Shown here: piece after piece, positions 17,987 to 26,700 of the stretch
Numbering within the stretch: position 1 is the first letter of the stretch
Layout: the number at the start of each line of letters is the position of its first letter
Assembly (NCBI GenBank): GCA_913058335.1
Contig: CAJXPX010000007.1
Location: 62,001-126,000, forward strand
Direction: 5' to 3'
DNA: 64,000 nucleotides
Source: an uncultured Hyphomonadaceae bacterium
GTDB taxonomy: Bacteria > Pseudomonadota > Alphaproteobacteria > Caulobacterales > Maricaulaceae
Program-made: the position numbers and the translations under genes
The notes under the pieces: model-generated
The model's input: the letters and a program-made list of their open reading frames with translations, nothing else
The model's database searches: none
What the model was told of the DNA's origin: nothing

Positions 17987-18598
17987 ATGAAGACAGAAAA
18001 GAAAACCTCTTCCGTCTCAGCTTCGAAAGAGGTGCAAAAGGAAGTAGCAGAGGAGTCTAGATCTACAACGAGTCTCTTATCTGTTAAATACACCCTGCTT
18101 TACGTTCTGTTGATTCCTTTTATTAATTGGAGTTTCACCTGGGCCCCTATGGTCAACTTACCGGGATTTGCCTCTTGGGCCTTTAATCCTGTAACCATAG
18201 TGACCGGGCTGGTGCTAGTTGTGAGAGATTTTTCACAACGTGAAATCGGGCATGAAGTCTTGGTGGCCATGGCCGTCGCTTTAGGGCTGACCTATGTGAC
18301 CAGCGGGGGGGCTTTGGCTCTGGCCAGCGGAGCAGCTTTTCTGATTTCAGAACTCATCGACTATGCGATGTTCACCTTCACAAAATACAAACTCTCAACA
18401 AGGGTCTTGCTTTCCTCCGCAATAGCCGCGCCAATTGACACGACCGCATTTTTATTTGGAGCAAGTTTTATCAGACCCGATCAATTGACGGTCCCCAACA
18501 TCATAATGAGTGTCGGGGGCAAAATGGTGGGCGCTGTTATCATCTGGTGGCTCATCCGTCAGCGGATGGAACGCAGGCAAACGAGTAAAAGGCCCTGA
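17987..18598 (+). CDS. VUT family (queuosine-precursor-transporter-like) membrane protein
   Basis: A 203-residue protein with a charged, probably cytoplasmic N terminus (residues 1-30) and about six membrane helices. The stretches WAFNPVTIVTGLVLVVRDFSQREIGH and ELIDYAMFTFTKYK match the VUT (Vut_1, YhhQ) family, some of which import queuosine precursors. Many members of this shorter subgroup are uncharacterised, so the substrate is uncertain. AAGGAA precedes the ATG. It is divergent from folA and convergent with the M20 gene (2 bases between stops). Confidence 0.8.
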   Translation: MKTEKKTSSVSASKEVQKEVAEESRSTTSLLSVKYTLLYVLLIPFINWSFTWAPMVNLPGFASWAFNPVTIVTGLVLVVRDFSQREIGHEVLVAMAVALGLTYVTSGGALALASGAAFLISELIDYAMFTFTKYKLSTRVLLSSAIAAPIDTTAFLFGASFIRPDQLTVPNIIMSVGGKMVGAVIIWWLIRQRMERRQTSKRP

Positions 18599-18600
18599 TT

Positions 18601-19980
18601 TTATTCTTTAAATAGCTCCATCGCCCCGGCTGTCATAGACTGAACACCAAGTTTCAGTGAGGGTCCGGGTATGGGAGCAAAAAGTGGGGAGTGGTTTGCA
18701 GGCGGTAAAGGAGTCTTATTTTCAACTGCCGCAGCAAAGGCTTCAGGGTCGGCCCCGCCTGTCCAAAAAATGAGAGTCGGGATATCTTCATCATGACGAT
18801 GGAATCGGGAAAAATCTTCTCCCCCCATGCTTGGAGGACGGCTTGAGACTTTATCCTCTCCAATAGATGCTGAGACAGCTTTCATAACACGATCGGTCAT
18901 TTCAGGATCATTGTAAGTGGACGGCGTGTAGTCGCTTTTAATGATGACTTCCGGTAAGTTTTCCTCTGACAATCCGGCGGAACGACCCTGAGCCAAGGCA
19001 ATGCGCTTAATGCCTTCTAATAAGGTTTTACGAACATCGTCATCATAGGAGCGGACCGTTAGAAGGAGTTCTGCCTCATCCGGGATAATATTATGCTTAT
19101 AACCTGAACGGAAAGAACCAACCGTGACAACACCCGCTTGCAAAGGATTGACCTCGCGGGATACTAGGGTTTGTAGAGCATTCACAATTTGGGCCCCAAT
19201 TACAATCGGGTCCTTGCCCATATGAGGGGCTGAACCGTGAGCGCCAATGCCTTTGATTTTGATATCGACTGAATCAACATTGGCAAGCGCGTAGCCAGAT
19301 GTATAGGTGATTTGTCCTGCAGGATCCCAACCAGAAGTATGCGTGGCCAAAACATAATCAGGCTTGGGAAACGTTTCCATTAATCCGTCTTCGAGCATGG
19401 CCAAGGCGCCGTAGCCGATTTCTTCGGCCGGCTGCCCGATAAGCACGAGCGTTCCGGACCAGTCGTCTTTATGCTCTACGAGTTGCCGCGCCGTGCCGAC
19501 CAGAATAGCCATATGGCTGTCATGCGCACAGGCATGCATAACCGGGGCTTCCTTGCCGGTGAAATCTGTGGAGACGACATTTGATGTATAAGGCACGCCC
19601 GTTTTTTCTTGCAGTGGCAAGGCGTCCATATCCGCCCGCAACATGACGGTTGGGCCTTCGCCGTTTTTCATAACAGCAACAAGTCCGTAACCCCCAACTC
19701 CCGGCAGGACCTCCCCAACTTCTTCCATGACCTTTTGCTTCACCCAAGCATCGCCAACACGTTCTGTTACTTCGAAGCCTAGTGATTTTAACTCTTTCGT
19801 CATGCGCGCCGCTGACTTCTCCTCTTTAAGAGAAAGCTCAGGGTTTTCGTGAAAATGCTTATAGAGGTTGAGAATATAATCATGATCCTCTGCCACCGTG
19901 GTTGTCAAATTCTGAGCAAGAACTCCGGGCGCTGCCGTTAAAGTGAAAAACGCTGCAGCGCTGCAAAGAAATGTTTTCAT
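18601..19980 (-). CDS. Secreted M20 family amidohydrolase/peptidase
   Basis: A 459-residue zinc hydrolase of the M20D type (hippurate hydrolase, IAA-amino-acid hydrolase, aminoacylase group). It has a signal peptide (FLCSAAAFFTLTAAPGVLA, cleavage after about residue 22). Metal-binding segments are RADMDALP, then MHACAHDSHMA and GQPAEEIGYGA, with GGEDFSRF near the C terminus; a dimerisation lid lies between. Export suggests scavenging of N-acyl amino acids or peptides outside the cytoplasm. The gene is followed on the same strand by nothing cotranscribed (folA strand resumes after the plus-strand VUT gene). Confidence 0.9.
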   Translation of the reverse strand: MKTFLCSAAAFFTLTAAPGVLAQNLTTTVAEDHDYILNLYKHFHENPELSLKEEKSAARMTKELKSLGFEVTERVGDAWVKQKVMEEVGEVLPGVGGYGLVAVMKNGEGPTVMLRADMDALPLQEKTGVPYTSNVVSTDFTGKEAPVMHACAHDSHMAILVGTARQLVEHKDDWSGTLVLIGQPAEEIGYGALAMLEDGLMETFPKPDYVLATHTSGWDPAGQITYTSGYALANVDSVDIKIKGIGAHGSAPHMGKDPIVIGAQIVNALQTLVSREVNPLQAGVVTVGSFRSGYKHNIIPDEAELLLTVRSYDDDVRKTLLEGIKRIALAQGRSAGLSEENLPEVIIKSDYTPSTYNDPEMTDRVMKAVSASIGEDKVSSRPPSMGGEDFSRFHRHDEDIPTLIFWTGGADPEAFAAAVENKTPLPPANHSPLFAPIPGPSLKLGVQSMTAGAMELFKE

Positions 19981-20083
19981 GATAGTTTATCCTCTAAAAA
20001 ATCTGAAAGTCCTGTTTGGAAAGTCGCTTAATGAAATTCAGTTGGCAAGGGCTGTTTTCCAAAAGGGCAAATTTTGAGCTTAC

Positions 20084-20108
20084 AAAAAAGCCACCCCAAA
20101 AGGTGGCT
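20084..20108 (-). terminator. Rho-independent terminator of the metzincin-like protease gene
   Basis: On the minus strand AGCCACC and GGTGGCT form a seven-pair stem around a six-base loop, directly followed by six T. It lies 24 bases after the stop codon of the protease gene. Strong, simple terminator. Confidence 0.88.
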
Positions 20109-20131
20109 CAACGACTAATTATAAAATACTA

Positions 20132-21703
20132 TTATTTTTTGCCGCCAGGTTTACCTTCGACAACATAAGCAAGCATTTCGTAATCGCCAGTTCGCCAACT
20201 GTTCAATCCGCTCGCAGCCAGTGAAGCGAAAGCAGGCGATCCATCGACTAGGCGGCCCACAGGAACAAGGTCAGGCGAAGAAACTTCAATCAGATATTCG
20301 CCTTTTACTGGTAGAGTAAAATCAAAGATCAAGGGTTCAAATCCTTCAAATGTTCGTTGATTGGACGCGACCTCGGCATAAGACCCATCAGATTGTTTTA
20401 GTTTTAGGGTCAACTTTGTGACGACAAAGTCATCCACATTTCCATCTGAGAATGATATGACTTCGGAATTAAAAATGTCGCCTGCGTCCCCTTTGATGAA
20501 ATAACTGTCCACCTCATCCAATTGGGTCACGCTCCCGCTTACAAGGGCTGCGCGAATATCAAGCTTTCCACCGGAATTAACGCCGTCCAACAAGGGGTTG
20601 GCGCCTTTGACTTTGTTTAAAGTCAACCTTCCGCCATTTCTTTCCGCGACAGACTCCTCAATTTTACGAGTCCGCTCATTAATGGCCAATTTGACAGCCG
20701 AACGTTCAGAAAAGAAACGATCTACAAAGGGAGGGCTGTTCAAGGCCAAACCAGCACTGGCACCGGAGGCCATGACATGGCTCAAGGTTTCAAGGGCATT
20801 CTGATCTGTTTCCCCCAGAGGAATGAATTCACCAGGCGTCCGAGCTGCAGGTAGACCATCGCCCGGGGCTCCAAAACTATCATAGTGACGTAAACCGAGA
20901 ATATGCCCCAATTCGTGGCCGGCCGTGTTTGCAGATTGGTTCACAACAGAAATTTGCCGTACTTCTTCAACTTCTTCGGGAGAAAGCGGAGCGGGCAAGC
21001 CTAGAAAATTCGCTAAATTCTGAGTGCCGAAGTTTGCGTCTAATTCAGCCAGAAGCTGCCAGAAACTGGCATCCGCAAAAGCGCTATCGGTACGGTCATC
21101 ATTCCCGAAATCTATATTGTCTGCGCGCCCGAACAAAATACCGTTCGCCAAATCAATGGGGTTGGCATCATTATCACCAATACGAATTGTTGAGTAATCG
21201 CCTAGACTTGGCTGAACCTGAGTGAACTCAAAATTATACTCGGCATAATCAGCCTCTAATCTCTCTTGAATAAAGTCCCGATCTGCTTGGGTATAAATAT
21301 AGTCAGGGAAAACACCGCCGGCGATGGGTTGCCCGCCTTGGGAAGCGAAAAATGTGGGGTCAGCACTACCAAATTGTAAATAAACGACTTGAGCATCGTT
21401 ATTTTGCTGGCCTATCGCTAGTCCGCGTCCCTTTTTCTTTTTGGTCGCGGCGCCATTACTTTTCATTTGGGCTTTTTCCGCCTGAGTGGCCAGAGCTGCA
21501 CTTCGGTCTGCTGCCATAGACTTTAGCATTGAAAGGCCTTCTTCGGCGCTCAGATCCCCCAAGCTGGCACAAGCCTTAAAGGCACAATCATCAGTTTGAA
21601 TTCTTATTTTTTCAGGTGTCAAGTCGACATCTTGAGCAAAAGCCGGGGCAGAAGTCGCTAAGGCGATAATTGCAGTTGCACTCAATAAATTTCTGATTTT
21701 CAT
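20132..21703 (-). CDS. Secreted metzincin-like metalloprotease
   Basis: A 523-residue exported protein. Residues 1-23 are a signal peptide (LLSATAIIALATSAPAFAQ). The zinc site is complete: His263-Glu264-x2-His267-x2-Gly270-x2-His273, with a likely Met-turn at Met311 (LSHVMASG). The C-terminal 130 residues look like a beta-sandwich with dyad VDSYFIKGDAGDIFNSEV and FDFTLPVKGEYLIEVSS, similar to pre-peptidase C-terminal domains. A lysine run (residues 88-91) lies in the presumed propeptide. I chose the ATG at 21703, with GGGAGA upstream and the signal peptide; an open frame to 21751 is less likely. I do not recognise a named family. Lone gene with its own terminator. Confidence 0.83.
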   Translation of the reverse strand: MKIRNLLSATAIIALATSAPAFAQDVDLTPEKIRIQTDDCAFKACASLGDLSAEEGLSMLKSMAADRSAALATQAEKAQMKSNGAATKKKKGRGLAIGQQNNDAQVVYLQFGSADPTFFASQGGQPIAGGVFPDYIYTQADRDFIQERLEADYAEYNFEFTQVQPSLGDYSTIRIGDNDANPIDLANGILFGRADNIDFGNDDRTDSAFADASFWQLLAELDANFGTQNLANFLGLPAPLSPEEVEEVRQISVVNQSANTAGHELGHILGLRHYDSFGAPGDGLPAARTPGEFIPLGETDQNALETLSHVMASGASAGLALNSPPFVDRFFSERSAVKLAINERTRKIEESVAERNGGRLTLNKVKGANPLLDGVNSGGKLDIRAALVSGSVTQLDEVDSYFIKGDAGDIFNSEVISFSDGNVDDFVVTKLTLKLKQSDGSYAEVASNQRTFEGFEPLIFDFTLPVKGEYLIEVSSPDLVPVGRLVDGSPAFASLAASGLNSWRTGDYEMLAYVVEGKPGGKK

Positions 21704-21840
21704 TATGTTCTCCCAAATCGATTCATAGACTAAATTGTGTCCCCCAAGCAAAAACCTGACACTTAATTTAGGAGAAAGTAAGAGCAGACAGCAATATAGG
21801 TAAGTTTTCCCTGAACAGGCGGGCTTAACGCAAAAAATTA

Positions 21841-22650
21841 TTAAACTGCCACTTTTCCCGCAATATGAGGATGGGCTTCATAGCCGAGTATTTTTACGTC
21901 CTCATAGCTGAAACCGTCTATTTGTGTGATGCCAGGATTCAATTCTAACCTTGGCAATGCTTTAGGCTCGCGGGAGAGTTGCTCTTTCACCTGATCAAAA
22001 TGGTTCGAATAAATATGGGCGTCGCCAAAGGTATGGACGAAATCGCCGACGTCCAGACCGCAAACCTGCGCCATCATGTGAACGAGTAAAGCGTAGCTGG
22101 CGATATTGAACGGGACACCGAGAAAAATGTCGGCGCTGCGCTGATAGAGCTGACAACTGAGCTTCGCTTTTCCATTTTCTTGTGGCGCAACATAAAACTG
22201 AAAGAGGCAGTGACAGGGCGGAAGAGCCATTTCGTCAACGTCAGCCGGATTCCACGCACTGACAATATGGCGGCGTGAATTAGGGTTGGCCTTTATTGCT
22301 TCCACAACATTTTTGATTTGGTCGATGACCCGCCCTTCTGGACCTTCCCAGCGGCGCCATTGTTTTCCGTAAACAGGGCCAAGGTCGCCGTTCTCATCCG
22401 CCCATTCATCCCAAATGCGGACGCCATTATCTTTAAGATATTTGATATTGGTGTCCCCGGCGAGAAACCAAATAAGCTCATGCACAATAGATTTCTTATG
22501 CAGCTTTTTCGTTGTGACCATGGGAAACCCGTCAGCCAGATCAAACCGCATTTGATAGCCAAACACGCCGCGCGTTCCTGTTCCCGTCCGGTCCATACGG
22601 TCAGTTCCGTTTTCCATGACATGTGAGAGAAGGTCGAGATATTGCTGCAT
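21841..22650 (-). CDS. thyA: Thymidylate synthase
   Basis: ThyA methylates dUMP to dTMP with methylene-tetrahydrofolate, producing dihydrofolate that FolA recycles. The 269-residue protein has catalytic Cys146 in [11 protein letters not shown], the phosphate-binding RTGTGT near residue 21, [18 protein letters not shown] and the dUMP-binding [20 protein letters not shown]. Length and motifs are fully ordinary. It is divergent from the TM2 gene and separated from folA by an inserted block of three genes. Confidence 0.98.
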   Translation of the reverse strand: MQQYLDLLSHVMENGTDRMDRTGTGTRGVFGYQMRFDLADGFPMVTTKKLHKKSIVHELIWFLAGDTNIKYLKDNGVRIWDEWADENGDLGPVYGKQWRRWEGPEGRVIDQIKNVVEAIKANPNSRRHIVSAWNPADVDEMALPPCHCLFQFYVAPQENGKAKLSCQLYQRSADIFLGVPFNIASYALLVHMMAQVCGLDVGDFVHTFGDAHIYSNHFDQVKEQLSREPKALPRLELNPGITQIDGFSYEDVKILGYEAHPHIAGKVAV

Positions 22651-22790
22651 CCAAACACTATAAACATTTAGAGCGATTCGGGCAGACCCCCTCGCCGCTT
22701 GTCCACACCTTTGAAAAAACCACAGGAAGCTCTTGCACTGTCGCTATGTTCACCCCATATCTTTATTGTTAAACGATAAGGGAGAGATAG

Positions 22791-23114
22791 GTGAATCGAT
22801 ATAGATATGACCGCGAACTAATTGAAATGGCCGCCTCGTTATCAGAGGCGGACCGTTTCAAATTTATGGATATTGTTCAGAATGAAACCCTGAATCCTGT
22901 TGTCATTTTTGGCTGGAATATATGGCTCGGCGGGCTTGGTATCGACCGTTTTCTTGTTGGAGATATCCTTGCCGGCATTTTAAAATTGCTTACGCTTGGC
23001 GGATTAGGCCTCTGGGTCATCATAGATTGCTTTCTTATCGGCAATCGTACCCGCGAAGTGAATATGATAAAAATTCGCGATATCTATGAATTTGTAAGAG
23101 CCCATCCCGCCTAA
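22791..23114 (+). CDS. TM2 domain-containing small membrane protein
   Basis: A 107-residue protein with a polar helical N terminus (residues 1-35) and a TM2 domain: a first helix, the loop GGLGIDRFLVGDILAGILKL with the conserved GxDRF, then GLGLWVIIDCFLIG. It starts at a GTG at 22791, supported by AAGGGAGAG five bases upstream. Proteins with this domain are common and mostly uncharacterised. Its stop is 39 bases from the convergent M14 gene. Confidence 0.82.
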   Translation: MNRYRYDRELIEMAASLSEADRFKFMDIVQNETLNPVVIFGWNIWLGGLGIDRFLVGDILAGILKLLTLGGLGLWVIIDCFLIGNRTREVNMIKIRDIYEFVRAHPA

Positions 23115-23153
23115 GTCCCGTCCCGCATTTTCTATACGGAATGGGATTAAATA

Positions 23154-24278
23154 TTAAAGCTGATCTACAATATCCGCCATCGCTTCGACGGCAGATGCGC
23201 CTAGCTCTGCGCAGCGCTCCGGAGACCATCCGGCCGCTTTATCCGGACGGTTCGCATTATCTTTGAACGGCATTTCGAGCGTCATCGAAAGGCAATCGTA
23301 ACGATGCGCGGTGTAATTTGTACACATAGTAAGATTGGCTTGACCCGGCTTGGACGTCGGATAGCCTACTTCCGTCTGAAAATCCGGTGATGCATTTTTA
23401 TAGGCGGCCAAGAAACCTTCAAGGTTTTCGGCCTGCTTCTCCGTATAATCCGGAATACCTTCTGCCCCAGCGATGAAGTTATAAGGCAGGTTTTCGTCAC
23501 CATGAACATCCAAACAAAGACGCGGCGGATTTTCATCCATTGCGGCAATCGTCGCCAGTACTTCGGGGCAATTTTCTTTTGTCGCAACGCCCCATTCACG
23601 GTTCAGGTTAGCGCCTTTTGCATTCGTCCGAAGGTTTCCATGTGTGCTGCCGTCAGGATTCATGTTCGGAACAATAAAGAGTTTAGCTTTCTTCAGAAGT
23701 GCTTTTGTCGCCTCGTCCTTCTTCTCTATTAAACGGGAAATAAATCCGTCCATCCACCACTCGGCCATTGTTTCGCCGGGATGCTGACGCGCGATAACCC
23801 AGATCGTAGTTTCACCCTCGCCCATTTCCAGACAGTCAAGCGTTTGGCCTTCGACAGAATGTCCAATGACGCGCAGAGAAACGCCATGATCACCCGTATA
23901 ATGAGCAATACGGTCGTGATGACGCTCTGCGCTATAAGGCGCAAAATAAGCATAATAGATGCTGTCCTGATCGGGTGTATGTTCAATGATTAGCTCATCA
24001 TTTTCATATTTTGTCCCCTCAACCCGAAACCAGTTTCTTCGATCATAGCTGGCGCAAGCCTTATAATCTTTCCAGCCACCAACAAAGGCGGAGTCTTTTG
24101 TGTTTTCGAGAACCATTCGACATTTTTGGCCTTTTGCTCCGGTAAGCCGGTAATAAAACCATTGGTAAAAATCCGAAGCGTTATCTTTGCGGATAGCCAA
24201 ACGTATATCGCCAGCCTCCTCGACTTTGCGAACGTCAATATTTCCGCCATCAAAGGCACTGTTAATCATTAAGGTCAT
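23154..24278 (-). CDS. M14 family zinc carboxypeptidase (cytosolic carboxypeptidase-like)
   Basis: A 374-residue protein with a beta-sandwich N-terminal domain (residues 1-120, with YQWFYYRLTGAKG typical of the M14 N-terminal domain) and a carboxypeptidase domain. Zinc ligands are in ARQHPGETMAEWW (His-x2-Glu) and CLDVHGDENLPY (third His); SMTLEMPFK near the C terminus holds the likely catalytic Glu. This is the subfamily that resembles eukaryotic cytosolic carboxypeptidases. No signal peptide. The start is 6 bases after the NAGS-like gene, so it is the third gene of an argE operon; an arginine-pathway role is only suggested by this. Confidence 0.9.
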   Translation of the reverse strand: MTLMINSAFDGGNIDVRKVEEAGDIRLAIRKDNASDFYQWFYYRLTGAKGQKCRMVLENTKDSAFVGGWKDYKACASYDRRNWFRVEGTKYENDELIIEHTPDQDSIYYAYFAPYSAERHHDRIAHYTGDHGVSLRVIGHSVEGQTLDCLEMGEGETTIWVIARQHPGETMAEWWMDGFISRLIEKKDEATKALLKKAKLFIVPNMNPDGSTHGNLRTNAKGANLNREWGVATKENCPEVLATIAAMDENPPRLCLDVHGDENLPYNFIAGAEGIPDYTEKQAENLEGFLAAYKNASPDFQTEVGYPTSKPGQANLTMCTNYTAHRYDCLSMTLEMPFKDNANRPDKAAGWSPERCAELGASAVEAMADIVDQL

Positions 24279-24284
24279 ATATTT

Positions 24285-25427
24285 TTATTCCGTAAAATCT
24301 TCAGGCGCCTGCAAAGCTGTTACAACGGCTTTTGCAACGTTTTCAGGCTCAATACCGTTCCAGAACACGCGCCAACCATTCTTTTTCTGCATTCCATCAC
24401 AATTTTTCATATACCAATCGTTAAAAGGGTTTTTAAGCCTTGATCTCCAGTAAAAGACAGAAATTTCTTGCGTGAAACTGTCCCAAAGGTCACGCGCCAG
24501 CCCTTCTCCCTGCGCTTCTTTGCCAACCCAGAATTTTGATAAATAAGTCAGCCCATCTTGCTGGGTGAAAATCGCGCCTCCTTTATAATTGGCTTCGATA
24601 AAAATGGTTGAGACAGGTATATCAAAAAACTCGGATTGTAGCGTTTTCCCAAATGCCGTATTGATGGACTGCGCCAAACGTTTCGTATCTAATTTTTTAT
24701 AATTCACGGCGCTGATAATCTCGGCTTTTCTTTTTATCAGCGTTCCGGAGCCTTTCGTCGTGAAGAGTTCTGGCAAGAGGTTTAGTGGAGAGGCAATGAT
24801 ATAAGCGCGTTGTCCGGGCTGCGCCTCGTCCAAATCCTGAACAAAACTCAAAAACCGATGCTGGCCCGGTGTGAGATTACGTCCCTTAGCAATCAAGTCG
24901 CCCACATCGATCATGCTGAGATTTCGAACGCGCTCTCCATTATTACCGAGGCCGCCAGAAGGCTGGAGGAAAATCACCTTATTTGGATTGATCTCGTTGA
25001 CCAATCGCACGAGGTTCATATCCCCGCGCCTCTCCGTCATTTCAAGAATTGGAATTAGCCCTGATTGCGCTTTAAGTCTGATTTCCGGAATAAGGGCATA
25101 TGTCGCTGTATTCAGCTTGGAAGTTCGAACAGACGTCTGTTCCAATTCCTTTGCGACGCGTTGGGATTGGAATGTGACTGTCGTTCTGTCTTCATCAAAC
25201 GCCCCGACCAGTAAAATCGGCGTGAGTCCTAAATTGGCAAGCAATTTTAAATTTCCGATAAGCGTTTCCAGCAAAGGATTTTTTAAACAGCGCGGATCAA
25301 TGACAATCAGCGCAAATTTTTCAGGCTCTTGTTGAGAGAACAGCTCCGCATAGAATTGCGCTTCCCGGTTCGCGCCGATCGCCGAGAGGCTGGAGAGGAC
25401 GGTTTCTCTGACGTTGCTCCGGCTCAT
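24285..25427 (-). CDS. N-acetylglutamate synthase-like protein with degenerate amino acid kinase domain
   Basis: A 380-residue, two-domain protein. Residues about 35-235 resemble an acetylglutamate kinase fold (FLQPSGGLGNNGERVRNLS corresponds to the family's VGGV...G region); residues 236-380 are the NAT acetyltransferase domain of vertebrate-type N-acetylglutamate synthases, with LFTTKGSGTLIKR and FYWRSRLKNPFNDWYMKNCDG. This is the architecture of Maricaulis and Xanthomonas NAGS/NAGK enzymes. Here the kinase motifs (lysine-glycine-glycine near the N terminus, HGGGP) are not present: the equivalents read VIDPRCLKNP and LVGAFDED. It likely makes N-acetylglutamate but does not phosphorylate it. 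ATGA overlap with argE shows coupling. Confidence 0.85.
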   Translation of the reverse strand: MSRSNVRETVLSSLSAIGANREAQFYAELFSQQEPEKFALIVIDPRCLKNPLLETLIGNLKLLANLGLTPILLVGAFDEDRTTVTFQSQRVAKELEQTSVRTSKLNTATYALIPEIRLKAQSGLIPILEMTERRGDMNLVRLVNEINPNKVIFLQPSGGLGNNGERVRNLSMIDVGDLIAKGRNLTPGQHRFLSFVQDLDEAQPGQRAYIIASPLNLLPELFTTKGSGTLIKRKAEIISAVNYKKLDTKRLAQSINTAFGKTLQSEFFDIPVSTIFIEANYKGGAIFTQQDGLTYLSKFWVGKEAQGEGLARDLWDSFTQEISVFYWRSRLKNPFNDWYMKNCDGMQKKNGWRVFWNGIEPENVAKAVVTALQAPEDFTE

Positions 25428-26530
25428 TTTGCCAGTCCTTTCGCCAAAGCGGCCTCATAAAGCCGGGTCGCCGCATCCAATTGAGCGTAGCTGACCCATT
25501 CTTCGGGTTGATGGGCTTGTTCAATATGTCCGGGGCCGAAAACGACAGCATTAATGCCAGCGCCGGACACCATTGCGGCCTCTGTCCAATAAGGTAAGTC
25601 TACGAAATCATAAGACTCGAAAAGCGTTTTAAACCCCGCCATATCCTCAGTCGCAAAGGGTTCAAATGCAACGAGAGTTTCGCTTTCGGCTCCAAGAGAC
25701 TTCGCTATGCTGTGCAAATCCGTTTCCCGTATTTGTACATTATCACCAGGCGGGGGCCTGAGGGAAAACTGCAAAGTCGCTGATGTAGGTATAACATTAT
25801 AGGCGCCGTCAGAGAGAATGCCCCCAACATTCATACAGAGCCCTTGATAAGGCGGCGTGCCAAAATTGAGATTGGCCTCGCCATATTTCCCTAGCGCATC
25901 TGCCAAGCGCGAGGCTTTTAATAAGGGAGCTTCAATGTGATCCGCCAATGAACTATGCCCACCCGGTCCTGAAAAGGCCGATTTGAGGGCCAACATACCT
26001 CTATGCTGTTTGCCTACTTTACACCCTGTCGGCTCACATATGATGGCCGCTTCAACGCCGCTCAAGTGACCTGCCTTGATAACTTCCGGCATGATTTCAC
26101 TACCTTGTTCCTCATCTCCCGAGAACAGTACCGCCACATTGTTCGGTTTAACCCGCGCCAAGGCGGAGAGAATACAAGCGGCAGCGCCTTTAATATCGCA
26201 CGCGCCCAGACCGATGACCCGATCCTCTTCTCTTCGAAGGATGAGCGGGTCTGAAAGCCAGCCCTGCCCGCTCGGCACCGTATCTATGTGCACATTCAAA
26301 ACAAGTTTAGGCTCTCCCCACACGGCCAAGACATACGCGCTGTCTGGCTTTCCATGTTTTCGGGATACTTTTTGGTTTATAAGCTTATCAGGATTAAATT
26401 GGCCAAGCTGCTGAGCCAGCCACTCAACACAGGCCGGTTCGTCGCCCGTCCCGTTCTGAGTATCAAAACTGACCAGCTCCGACAAAATAGAAAGCGTTGC
26501 TTCGAGATGTTTATGTGTAACGTCTGGAAT
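25424..26530 (-). CDS. argE: Acetylornithine deacetylase, apparent ATT start
   Basis: ArgE releases ornithine from N-acetylornithine. M20 metal ligands are visible: NVHIDTVPSG, GLGACDIKGA, SGDEEQGSE, CEPTG and a C-terminal GHIEQAHQPEEW. The start is unusual. No ATG, GTG or CTG lies upstream of a TTG at 26485 in this frame before an in-frame stop, yet residues upstream of that TTG (HLEATLSILSELVSFDT) read as genuine ArgE N terminus. AAGGAG at 26538-26543 is seven bases from an ATT at 26530, giving 368 residues. A TTG start at 26485 (353 residues) is the alternative. Followed by the NAGS-like gene through an ATGA overlap. Confidence 0.9.
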   Translation of the reverse strand: MPDVTHKHLEATLSILSELVSFDTQNGTGDEPACVEWLAQQLGQFNPDKLINQKVSRKHGKPDSAYVLAVWGEPKLVLNVHIDTVPSGQGWLSDPLILRREEDRVIGLGACDIKGAAACILSALARVKPNNVAVLFSGDEEQGSEIMPEVIKAGHLSGVEAAIICEPTGCKVGKQHRGMLALKSAFSGPGGHSSLADHIEAPLLKASRLADALGKYGEANLNFGTPPYQGLCMNVGGILSDGAYNVIPTSATLQFSLRPPPGDNVQIRETDLHSIAKSLGAESETLVAFEPFATEDMAGFKTLFESYDFVDLPYWTEAAMVSGAGINAVVFGPGHIEQAHQPEEWVSYAQLDAATRLYEAALAKGLAK

Positions 26531-26700
26531 GACCGAACTCCTTCCCCGAAATCAGCGCCCCAGACGCTTATGTAATCCAAATTCCGTGAACGCAATGGAA
26601 GTCCGGAGAGCAGAGGTAATAAAATTGAGAAAATTTTCCGCTTGCAGGGCCGTTAACATTCCATTTACCATAAAAATCATCAATTGAGGAGGACGACCTA

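Noticed and set aside
20335-20345. GGTTCAAATCC, like a tRNA T-arm
   Set aside because: It is inside the metzincin coding sequence and no acceptor or anticodon stems surround it.
26642-26671. TTGCAG ... TACCAT as a promoter for the DUF2853 gene, and a TTAA-N7-TTTA CtrA-like site beside it
   Set aside because: The -35 box matches only three of six positions and the CtrA-like site has a mismatch in a core base.
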